A DNA stretch of 30,755 nucleotides. Origin: an uncultured Fidelibacterota bacterium (GTDB lineage: Bacteria > Fidelibacterota > Marinisomatia > Marinisomatales > UBA1611). The notes under the pieces are model-generated. The model worked only from the letters and a program-made list of their open reading frames with translations. It did not search any database and was not told the DNA's origin. The stretch covers positions 1-30,755 of the forward strand of contig CALCSS010000078.1 in NCBI GenBank assembly GCA_937893835.1. The letters are read 5' to 3'. The position numbers were made by a program, and so were the translations under genes. Positions 23,663 to 30,755 of this stretch are shown here, in pieces; position 1 is the stretch's first letter, and every line of letters starts with the position of its first letter.

Positions 23663-24502
23663 ATGAAGATCATTTTCTTTTATATCAGGTTGATTCGGCC
23701 ATTAAATATAATGACCAGTGGAGCAGCAATGTTGATAGCAACTGCAATATTAGATGAATTCAGTAACGTTAGGATTATGGTTTTAACATCTCTTATTGTA
23801 ATGTTATATGCTGCTGCATCCAATGCCCTAAACGATGCCTTAGACCATGAGATTGATTTGATCAATAGACCCATGAGGCCAATCCCGTCAGGTCATGTTT
23901 CAGTGAATGGAGCCCTAGCTCTTTCGTTCATATTTTTTACAATTGGTCTTGTCTTATGTATTCAATTACCAGATAGCGCCATAGTGATTGGCGGATTCAT
24001 TGCTGTTCCGCTTATGATAGTTTATAGTACCAATTTAAAAGGCAAAGGCCTAATAGGGAATTTTGTTGTTGCATTAATACTTGGAATGGCATTCTTATTT
24101 TCAGGTGCAGCATACGGGAATGTTGAACCAATGTGGACCCCTATGCTATTGGCATTTGGTCTGACACTTGTCAGAGAGCTTGTCAAAGATATCGCAGACA
24201 TTGAAGGGGATAAGTTTTCTGGACTTCATACCTTTCCCATTGTGTTTGGGATCAATAGATCGATTCAGCTTTCCATTGTCTTATGCGTTTTAATAGGCCT
24301 CGGTTCACTCATCCCCTATATAAATGGAGTGTATGACCAAGGGTATATTATGCCGCTTATCATAGGTGTTGAAATACCATTGATGATAATTATTTTCATA
24401 TTATTGAAAAACCCAAGTATTTCATCTGCTATTTATAGTGCTAGAATACTAAAATTCAGCACCCTTATGGGGCTGTTTTCTATATACTCAGGAACGATCT
24501 AA
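23663..24502 (+). CDS. UbiA-superfamily prenyltransferase, DGGGP-synthase-like
   Basis: This integral membrane prenyltransferase has 279 residues and about eight to nine helices. Both aspartate-rich motifs are present: N57-D58-x2-D61-x3-D65 continuing into INRPMRPIPSG, and KDIADIEGDKFSGLHTFPIV with D176, D179 and D183. The sequence around the second motif (RELVKDIADIEGD) and the NRPxRPIPSG run are very like archaeal digeranylgeranylglyceryl phosphate synthase, which adds the second prenyl chain of ether lipids. Related enzymes join prenyl chains to quinone, chlorophyll or heme precursors, so the substrate is open. The stop overlaps dnaE by one base (TAATG). No partner GGGP synthase is in the window. 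Confidence 0.82.
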   Translation: MKIIFFYIRLIRPLNIMTSGAAMLIATAILDEFSNVRIMVLTSLIVMLYAAASNALNDALDHEIDLINRPMRPIPSGHVSVNGALALSFIFFTIGLVLCIQLPDSAIVIGGFIAVPLMIVYSTNLKGKGLIGNFVVALILGMAFLFSGAAYGNVEPMWTPMLLAFGLTLVRELVKDIADIEGDKFSGLHTFPIVFGINRSIQLSIVLCVLIGLGSLIPYINGVYDQGYIMPLIIGVEIPLMIIIFILLKNPSISSAIYSARILKFSTLMGLFSIYSGTI

Positions 24503-27500
24503 TGCATTCTGAATTTGTTCATTTACACAACCATTCTGATTATAGTCTTTTGGATGGTGCTCAGCGAATAGACCAATTGGTCAATACCATAGATGATCTT
24601 AATATGGATTCAGTTGCACTAACTGAGCATGGCAACATGTTTAGTGTGGTCCCCTATTATAAACAGGCAAAGAAAGCAGGAATAAAACCCATTATCGGTT
24701 GTGAGATATATGTAGCAACAGGTTCCAGATTTGACAAGCATCAACGACCCGATGGAGGATGGGGGAACAACCATCTTATCTTGCTTGCTCAGAATTTTAA
24801 TGGATATAAAAACCTGATGAAACTCGTTACCGCAGGGTATTTAGAAGGTTTTTACTATCGTCCAAGAATTGATATGGAATTATTACGTCAATACAATGAG
24901 GGCTTGATATGTATGTCTGCGTGCTTGAAGGGTGAGGTACCTGAAAAAATGTTACGCGGCGATTATAATGGCGCAAGAAAAACTGCACTTGAATTTTCAG
25001 AGATCTTTGTGGATCGTTATTATTTAGAAATTCAGAACCATGGCATTCCTGAGGAAGAGGCCAATATACAGAATATGAAAAAATTATCATTGGATTTAGG
25101 TTTACCACTTGTCTGTACCAACGATGCGCACTACGCAAAAAAAGACCACTGGGAAGCACATGATATCCATATTTGTTTAGGCACCGGGAAGGAACGTAGT
25201 GACCCAAAACGATTAAGATACGCAACACCTGAATTTTATTTTAAAAATCAGGATGAGATGCATCGTTTATTTAAAGAATTCCCAGAGGCCATTGAAAACA
25301 CAAGAAAAATTGCAGATAGCATTGACCTTTCTCTTCCCATAGGTGAATCTCATTTGCCAAATTTCCCCATACCTGATTCTGCCACTACAGATGACCCAGA
25401 TGAATACCTTAGATCTTTAACTCATTCCGGTGCGGAGTCTAGCTATGGTGAGATCTCTCCCAATATTCAGAAACGAATTGATCATGAATTGAATGTTATT
25501 AAGAATATGGGATTTGCCGGTTACTTTTTAATTACTGCAGACTTTGTGAAATATGCTAAAGACTCAAATATACCCGTTGGGCCTGGTAGAGGTTCTGCGG
25601 CAGGTAGTATTGTCTCATATGCCTTGGGAATCACAAGTATTGACCCTCTCAAGCACGATCTTCTTTTCGAGAGGTTTTTAAATCCAGATCGTATCAGTAT
25701 GCCTGATATTGACATTGATTTTTGCATAGAACGCCGAGGTGAGGTAATAAATTATATAAAGGAACAATATGGTGAAGCCTCCGTTACACAGATTATCACA
25801 TTTGGGAAAATGAAGGCAAAACAAGTTGTAAGAGATGTAGGTAGGGTCATGGGTTATTCATTTTCCGAAGTAGATAAAATTGCAAAGGCAATTCCAAATG
25901 AATTAAATATTACGCTTGAAAAGGCCTTGGAAAAGAGCCCGGAACTATTAGAGATGGCCGAGGGAGACTACAATGAGCTGATGGAGCATTCAAAGATACT
26001 AGAAGGTATGAACCGACATGCCTCGATCCATGCAGCAGGAGTTGTCATTGCCCCTGGAGAACTAACAGACTATGTTCCATTATATAAATCCAGCACGGAT
26101 GACATCACAAGTCAGTATGATATGAAGGGTCTAGAAGAGTTAGGATTATTGAAAATGGATTTCTTAGGCCTGCGTAACCTAACTGTGATTGACAAGGCAA
26201 TAAAACTTATTGAGCAAAAAGACGAAACTGTTGATCTTGAAAAATTATCTCTTGAAAACTCTGAGGTTTATAAACTTTTTTCAAAGGGGCATACCATTGG
26301 TGTATTTCAATTTGAATCATCAGGAATGCGCGAATTTTTAAAAAAACTCCAACCAACGGTTTTAGATGACCTTATAGCAATGAATGCTTTATATCGCCCA
26401 GGCCCAATGTCCAACATAGATGATTTTATTTCTAGGAAGCATGGGAAAAACAAGATTGTATATCCTCATCCACTTATGGAGCCCATTCTAAAAGAGACCT
26501 ATGGTATCATTGTATATCAAGAACAAGTTATGCAAATAGCCCATGAGGTTGCGGGTTTCACATTGGCCGAAGCTGATATTATGCGGCGTGCCATGGGTAA
26601 AAAGATAAAATCATTGATGGATGAGTTGGCGATCAAATTTGTTGCTGGTGCAGAAAGTAAGGGGATAACAAAAAAGAAGGCAGAGGAAATATTTTCCTTG
26701 ATCGAGAAGTTTGCTCAATATGGATTTAACAAAAGTCATTCCACGGCCTATGCATATGTGGCATATCAGACCGCATGGTTAAAGGTTCACCATCCAGCTG
26801 AGTTCATGAGTGCTAATTTGACCAGTGAGATGGGTAGCATTGATCGAATAGTTGTTTTAATTAATGAGTGTAAGAAGATGGGAATAGAGGTAAGGCCTCC
26901 GGATATCAATATTTCATTTGATGATTTTAGACCCATAGACAATAAGACGATCTCCTACGGATTGAATGCAATTAAAAATGTTGGTACTAAGGCCCTAGAA
27001 ACAATAATAAATGAGAGAGTTGAAAATGGACCATATAAAACCATTTTTGATATTTGTTCTCGAGTTGAACAGCAAAAGGTAAATAAGCGAGTTTTAGAGA
27101 GTTTGGTTTTTTCTGGAAGCTTGGATGGTCTAGAGGGATATCGTGCACAGAAGCTAGACGCTGTTGATAGTGCGATAAAATATGGCCAAAAAATGCAACA
27201 GGAGAATGATAAGAACCAGGTTGATCTTTTTGGGATTGGAGAAGCACAAGACCAATTGATCAAAATCCCCGTTCTTGGCAATATTGAGGAATGGGCAGAG
27301 AAAGAATCACTTGCAAAGGAAATGGAGGTCTTAGGGCTCTATGTGTCGGGTCATCCTTTGTTAGAGCATGCAGATGACCTAGAAGAGTTCACAACAATTT
27401 CATTTGAAGAGGGACAAGAGCTGTCAAAGAAAGACACGGTCTTTGTCGGTGGTATGATCACAAAAATTGTTAGGCGTTATGATAGACGCAATAGGGAAAT

Positions 27501-27936
27501 GGCCTTTTTTGATATGGATTGTCTAGGAGGTCATGCTGAGATAGTTGTTTTTAGTGATTGTTATAAATCATATGGTAGCCTTATTGATGATGGTAATGTT
27601 GTTTTTGTGAAGGGGAAACCCTCAGACACATCTGACTTTTCAGACCTAAAGATCCTCTCAGATGAAATTATTTCAGTTGAAAACGTACGAGACCGACTCT
27701 CCCAACGTTTGAACATAAAATTCCCCTCAGGACAGGTTGAGCCTGATGAGGTCGATGAGCTTATGAATTTTTCAAGATCAAATCCAGGGCACTGTAAACT
27801 ATTATTTCATCTACCAAACTCTGATTCTCCTCGACCATTGAAGGTCTTGGCGCATAATGTTAGCGTATCTACAGATAGAACCTTTGTAAAGCAATTAAGG
27901 GCTAGATATGGGAAAGATAACGTTTGGATTGATTGA
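24502..27936 (+). CDS. dnaE: DNA polymerase III alpha subunit
   Basis: This is the replicative polymerase of the C family. The 1144-residue protein has an N-terminal PHP domain (FVHLHNHSDYSLLDGAQ, ALTEHGNMF), the polymerase core with GPGRGSAAGSIVSYALGITS, and catalytic aspartates D402, D404 (PDIDIDF) and D553 (LKMDFLGLRNLT). Helix-hairpin-helix and OB domains follow (about 960-1040, GGMITKIVRRYDRRNREMAF), then a C-terminal region. No DnaQ-like exonuclease insertion is seen, so it is DnaE1, not PolC. Its ATG shares a base with the ubiA-like stop, and dtd overlaps its own stop. Confidence 0.97.
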   Translation: MHSEFVHLHNHSDYSLLDGAQRIDQLVNTIDDLNMDSVALTEHGNMFSVVPYYKQAKKAGIKPIIGCEIYVATGSRFDKHQRPDGGWGNNHLILLAQNFNGYKNLMKLVTAGYLEGFYYRPRIDMELLRQYNEGLICMSACLKGEVPEKMLRGDYNGARKTALEFSEIFVDRYYLEIQNHGIPEEEANIQNMKKLSLDLGLPLVCTNDAHYAKKDHWEAHDIHICLGTGKERSDPKRLRYATPEFYFKNQDEMHRLFKEFPEAIENTRKIADSIDLSLPIGESHLPNFPIPDSATTDDPDEYLRSLTHSGAESSYGEISPNIQKRIDHELNVIKNMGFAGYFLITADFVKYAKDSNIPVGPGRGSAAGSIVSYALGITSIDPLKHDLLFERFLNPDRISMPDIDIDFCIERRGEVINYIKEQYGEASVTQIITFGKMKAKQVVRDVGRVMGYSFSEVDKIAKAIPNELNITLEKALEKSPELLEMAEGDYNELMEHSKILEGMNRHASIHAAGVVIAPGELTDYVPLYKSSTDDITSQYDMKGLEELGLLKMDFLGLRNLTVIDKAIKLIEQKDETVDLEKLSLENSEVYKLFSKGHTIGVFQFESSGMREFLKKLQPTVLDDLIAMNALYRPGPMSNIDDFISRKHGKNKIVYPHPLMEPILKETYGIIVYQEQVMQIAHEVAGFTLAEADIMRRAMGKKIKSLMDELAIKFVAGAESKGITKKKAEEIFSLIEKFAQYGFNKSHSTAYAYVAYQTAWLKVHHPAEFMSANLTSEMGSIDRIVVLINECKKMGIEVRPPDINISFDDFRPIDNKTISYGLNAIKNVGTKALETIINERVENGPYKTIFDICSRVEQQKVNKRVLESLVFSGSLDGLEGYRAQKLDAVDSAIKYGQKMQQENDKNQVDLFGIGEAQDQLIKIPVLGNIEEWAEKESLAKEMEVLGLYVSGHPLLEHADDLEEFTTISFEEGQELSKKDTVFVGGMITKIVRRYDRRNREMAFFDMDCLGGHAEIVVFSDCYKSYGSLIDDGNVVFVKGKPSDTSDFSDLKILSDEIISVENVRDRLSQRLNIKFPSGQVEPDEVDELMNFSRSNPGHCKLLFHLPNSDSPRPLKVLAHNVSVSTDRTFVKQLRARYGKDNVWID

Positions 27937-28379
27937 TGATCGCAGTTGTGCAAAGATCTTCCAAGGCCAGCGTTAAAGTAAATGACAACGTCATTGGTAA
28001 TATAAATGGGGGCTTGGTCATATTATTGGGTATAAAGAAGGGAGATGTGGAAAAGGATGTAGAATTTCTAGCACAAAAGATATCAACACTGCGAATGTTT
28101 AGTGATGACAGTGATAAAATGAATCTATCAATCAAAGATATAGGTGGCTCAGCGCTTGTCATCAGCCAATTCACACTATGTGCGGACACTAGAAAAGGCC
28201 GAAGGCCAAGTTTTGTACAGGCCGAAGTCCCAGATCTGAGCAATAAACTCTACGAGCACTTTAAGGCTGCCATGGTCAAGCATGGAATTCCAGTTCAATC
28301 TGGAGAATTTGGAGCATTGATGGATGTGTCGCTTGTCAACAATGGGCCTGTCACCTTTATATTAGATAGTAGAGAATAA
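27936..28379 (+). CDS. dtd: D-aminoacyl-tRNA deacylase
   Basis: This enzyme hydrolyses D-amino acids and glycine mischarged on tRNA. I take the ATG at 27936 (MIAVVQRSSKASVKVNDNVI), which overlaps the dnaE stop as TGATG. The 147-residue protein carries the family motifs SQFTLCADTRKGRRPSF (active-site Thr region) and the Gly-cisPro motif NNGPVTFILDS near the C-terminus. This length and motif pair are typical of bacterial DTD. Confidence 0.95.
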   Translation: MIAVVQRSSKASVKVNDNVIGNINGGLVILLGIKKGDVEKDVEFLAQKISTLRMFSDDSDKMNLSIKDIGGSALVISQFTLCADTRKGRRPSFVQAEVPDLSNKLYEHFKAAMVKHGIPVQSGEFGALMDVSLVNNGPVTFILDSRE

Positions 28380-28455
28380 TGTGGAATCACCAACTTAGAC
28401 CGTTAACACCATATGGCAATCTTGATTATGAAGTACAAAACCGAACTATTAACTT

Positions 28456-28869
28456 ATGCTGCATATGGAACGTAAGATAAGAATTGTTATGGCTAAACCT
28501 GGTCTTGATGGACACGATAGAGGCATAAAAGTACTTGCAGCGGCCTATAGAGATGCGGGTATGGAAGTGATCTATCTAGGTCTTCGTCAAACTCCAGAGA
28601 TGATCGTTTCTTCAGCGCTTCAAGAAGATGCCGATGTCATTGCTCTGTCAAGTCTCAATAATGCCCATAACACAATATTTGTAAATGTGCTTGACCTAAT
28701 GAAAGAAAAAGGTTTGGAGAATGTATTGCTTGTTGGAGGTGGAATTATCCCTAAAAAAGATATGGAAACCCTAGAGAGTAGAGGTGTTGGTAAATTATTT
28801 GGCCCTGGCACACCGGTTCAGACAACCATAGACTATATCACAACCTGGGTAAATTCGAATCGGCGATAG
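28456..28869 (+). CDS. Methylmalonyl-CoA mutase small subunit (B12-binding domain protein)
   Basis: The 137-residue protein is a stand-alone cobalamin-binding domain. The lower-axial-ligand motif D-x-H-x2-G is present (KPGLDGHDRGIKVLAAAYRD), followed by LSSLNNAH and LLVGGGIIPKKDM, then FGPGTP. This is the C-terminal domain of methylmalonyl-CoA or isobutyryl-CoA mutase split as a small subunit, which works with a separate catalytic barrel subunit. That partner is not in the window. A TPR gene follows 1 nt after its stop. The ATG at 28456 and an in-frame ATG at 28465 are both possible starts. Confidence 0.88.
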   Translation: MLHMERKIRIVMAKPGLDGHDRGIKVLAAAYRDAGMEVIYLGLRQTPEMIVSSALQEDADVIALSSLNNAHNTIFVNVLDLMKEKGLENVLLVGGGIIPKKDMETLESRGVGKLFGPGTPVQTTIDYITTWVNSNRR

Positions 28870-28870
28870 A

Positions 28871-29581
28871 ATGGATCTTAATAATCAAATAGAATTAGAA
28901 CTTTATTTTGCCGATCACTTTGACACGATCTTATTCCCGGTACTTGCAGATATTTATTTTGGACAAGATGATCTTAGACGTGCCAGAAAAGTATGTGACA
29001 TAGGGTTAAAACACCATGAAAATGATTCTTCAGGGTTATTTATCTTGGCACAAATTGAAAAGGCAGAAGGGAATCTGAAAGAAGCGGAAAAATTATTGGA
29101 AAGAGTATTGTTATATACCCATGATCATTTTGCTTCTGCTGAGATGTTATGTGAGATACAAACGGTTCTCGGAAGAGCCACAAATAGATTACTGAGGTCT
29201 TGGAAACATGTTTTGGAACTGGACTCTGAACATATAACAGCACAAGATTTCATCAAGAAGGTTGAGGGTGAAAATCAAAAAACAAATACCAAGAACAAAG
29301 TAACAGAACGCAAATCTGAAAAAAAGACTGATTCCCCAAAAAGGCTAGTTAAACCAGATTCTAATCCTTCTTCATCTATAGTTCACGATTTAAATGAACC
29401 GTTAAAAGTAAGTTCTAGGCTTGCGACATTTACGCTGGTCTCTGTCCTAAAGAATCAAGGCCTTTTCTCACAGGCACTTGAAGTTCTAGATGCTTTGGAA
29501 GTAAAAGGTGAAAACCTGGAGGCCATTTCATTGGAAAGAGATACCATCCAAACGCTTATAGAGAGATCAAAAAAGGATTAA
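28871..29581 (+). CDS. Tetratricopeptide-repeat protein, unknown function
   Basis: The 236-residue soluble protein has TPR-like helical pairs at about 22-52 (VLADIYFGQDDLRRARKVCD), 53-88 (LFILAQIEKAEGNLKEAEKL) and 90-125. A basic, low-complexity linker follows at about 140-180 with many K, T and S. A last TPR-like pair lies at about 190-235 (LVSVLKNQGLFSQALEVLDA). There is no signal peptide. It is packed between the B12-binding subunit (1-nt gap) and the peptidase (6-nt gap), so all three should be co-transcribed. No partner can be named from the sequence. Confidence 0.82.
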   Translation: MDLNNQIELELYFADHFDTILFPVLADIYFGQDDLRRARKVCDIGLKHHENDSSGLFILAQIEKAEGNLKEAEKLLERVLLYTHDHFASAEMLCEIQTVLGRATNRLLRSWKHVLELDSEHITAQDFIKKVEGENQKTNTKNKVTERKSEKKTDSPKRLVKPDSNPSSSIVHDLNEPLKVSSRLATFTLVSVLKNQGLFSQALEVLDALEVKGENLEAISLERDTIQTLIERSKKD

Positions 29582-29587
29582 TCGATC

Positions 29588-30670
29588 ATGAGTGATTCAA
29601 TGTATGCAAAACGACAACAAAAACTTCGAGATGTATTAGATGGGAAGGGCCTAGACGGTATGCTTATCACCAACTTGACCAATATAAGATATATCTGTGG
29701 TTTCACCGGTTCAGCAGCATCCTGCCTGGTGACTCCAAAAGGTCAATATTTTATCACAGATGGTAGGTATATTGAACAATCAAAATCTCAGGTCAAAGGA
29801 TTTGAAAGATTCATTGATATGAGCTCTCATTTAACCCAGATAAAAGATAACGACCTAAATCCCAATGGACTTAAACTGGCCTTTGAGGGTGATCATATGA
29901 GTTATGTACTTTATAAGAACATGACCAAAATGTTTTCAGAAACATCATGGGAGAACTCATCCATGATCCTTGAGGACCTAGCGGCCATCAAGGATAATTA
30001 TGAGTTGGAGTGCATACGAACTGCTGTTGAGGTTACAGATAGAGTATACGAAGAGATCCTTCCAATGCTATCACCAGGACACACAGAGAAGGATGTGGCC
30101 AATGCGATGGTGTCCAAATACCGTGAGTATTCTGAGGGAGAGGCCTATTCTCCAATAGTGGCAACAGGGCCCAACGGAGCCCTTCCTCATGCCATTCCAA
30201 CAGATAGAGAATTTCAGAAGGGGGACTTTGTTGTTATTGATGCTGCAGCAAAATACGCAGGCTACCACGCTGACATGACCAGAACACCTGTTGTGGGCGA
30301 AGCCACTTCCAAGCACGAAGAGATATACGCAATAGTAAAGGAGTCACAGCAGCGAGGATGTGACACCGCGAAGGCTGGAGTCCCATGCAAAGAGGTTGAT
30401 GCAGCAACACGAGACTATATCAAAGAAATGGGCTATGGCGAATATTACACACATGGGACTGGTCACGGTCTAGGATTGGAGATTCACACCTCACCAAGAT
30501 TCAGCCCCCAAAGTGACCAAGTATTAGAGAGCAACAATGTAATGACCATAGAGCCAGGGATCTATCTTGCTGGTTGGGGAGGTGTGCGGATCGAGGATGA
30601 TGTGATAATTAAAGATGAGGGTTGTGAGATATTAAATAAGACAACAAAGGATCTGGTTGTCTTAAATTAA
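29588..30670 (+). CDS. pepP: Xaa-Pro aminopeptidase (M24B metallopeptidase)
   Basis: This cytoplasmic dinuclear metallopeptidase removes the N-terminal residue before proline. The 360-residue protein has the creatinase-like N-terminal domain (LDGMLITNLTNIRYICGFTG) and the pita-bread catalytic domain. Metal ligands lie in DFVVIDAAAKYAGYHADMTR (two Asp), THGTGHGLGLEIHTSPR (His), MTIEPGIYL (Glu) and GVRIEDDVI (Glu). Length and motif order are typical of short Xaa-Pro peptidases. It is the last complete gene in the window. Confidence 0.94.
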   Translation: MSDSMYAKRQQKLRDVLDGKGLDGMLITNLTNIRYICGFTGSAASCLVTPKGQYFITDGRYIEQSKSQVKGFERFIDMSSHLTQIKDNDLNPNGLKLAFEGDHMSYVLYKNMTKMFSETSWENSSMILEDLAAIKDNYELECIRTAVEVTDRVYEEILPMLSPGHTEKDVANAMVSKYREYSEGEAYSPIVATGPNGALPHAIPTDREFQKGDFVVIDAAAKYAGYHADMTRTPVVGEATSKHEEIYAIVKESQQRGCDTAKAGVPCKEVDAATRDYIKEMGYGEYYTHGTGHGLGLEIHTSPRFSPQSDQVLESNNVMTIEPGIYLAGWGGVRIEDDVIIKDEGCEILNKTTKDLVVLN

Positions 30671-30697
30671 CTTGACCCTAATCGGATCTCATTAAGT

Positions 30698-30755
30698 ATG
30701 GATATTTATTCAAATCCTCAATTATATGATTCCGTACACCATAAATACAAATGGG
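30698..30755 (+). CDS. Probable class I SAM-dependent methyltransferase, first 19 codons (cut by window edge)
   Basis: An ATG at 30698 opens a frame to the window edge reading MDIYSNPQLYDSVHHKYKW. The opening Y-x-N-P-x-L-Y-D-x-x-H is a common start of small class I methyltransferases, where these residues cap the cofactor site. No SAM-binding motif is within the window, so this rests on the N-terminus alone. It starts 27 nt after the peptidase stop. Confidence 0.5.
   Translation, partial: MDIYSNPQLYDSVHHKYKW

Noticed and set aside
1..30755. tRNA or rRNA genes and insertion sequences
   Set aside because: Intergenic gaps are mostly under 150 bp and show no cloverleaf-like arms, no rRNA-like conserved runs, no transposase frame and no terminal inverted repeats.

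Overview
The window is a gene-dense, AT-rich (roughly 37-38% GC by eye) stretch of a bacterial chromosome. It holds 27 protein genes, two of them cut by the window edges, with short intergenic gaps and many overlapping start/stop pairs. An ADP-heptose-type glycosyltransferase, a Wzx-like flippase, an OmpA-domain MotB and a periplasmic amidase point to a diderm (Gram-negative) cell. Three traits fit the FCB superphylum: an archaeal/eukaryote-type ProRS, a UbiA enzyme with the motifs of archaeal digeranylgeranylglyceryl phosphate synthase, and near absence of Shine-Dalgarno sequences. A marine Marinimicrobia (SAR406)-like lineage is my best guess. This is inference from gene content; there is no rRNA here.

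Layout. 1-166 (-) is the start of a SpoU/TrmH RNA methyltransferase, divergent from proS-recO-rhomboid-motA-motB (309-5030, +). A short convergent enolase-ftsB operon (5031-6676, -) follows. Then comes a surface-glycan operon (6794-12457, +): FemAB/GNAT-like acyltransferase, Wzx-like flippase, two GT-B glycosyltransferases and a GT9 heptosyltransferase-like protein. At 12435-13164 sits an unusual cassette: a near-consensus promoter, a structured leader of about 150 nt, and two paralogous tiny membrane proteins. Each of these has a strong Shine-Dalgarno and its own intrinsic terminator. After it run amidase-murI-folC (13234-16762), rho-(Cas6-like protein)-aspartate aminotransferase-rpmE2 (16843-20658, closed by a strong terminator), and yqhQ/DUF1385-prfA-prmC-ubiA-like-dnaE-dtd (20747-28379). 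The last block is a B12-binding mutase subunit, a TPR protein and an Xaa-Pro peptidase (28456-30670), then the first codons of a probable methyltransferase.

How the genes work together. Most of the window is housekeeping: translation (proS, rpmE2, prfA, prmC, dtd), DNA replication and repair (dnaE, recO), transcription termination (rho), envelope growth and division (murI, amidase, ftsB) and surface glycan export. Two things stand out. The first is a stand-alone Cas6b-like RAMP protein with a long lysine-rich tail, placed 18 nt after rho with no CRISPR array or other cas gene in view. The second is the paired small-membrane-protein cassette with its dedicated RNA signals, which I do not recognise as any described system.
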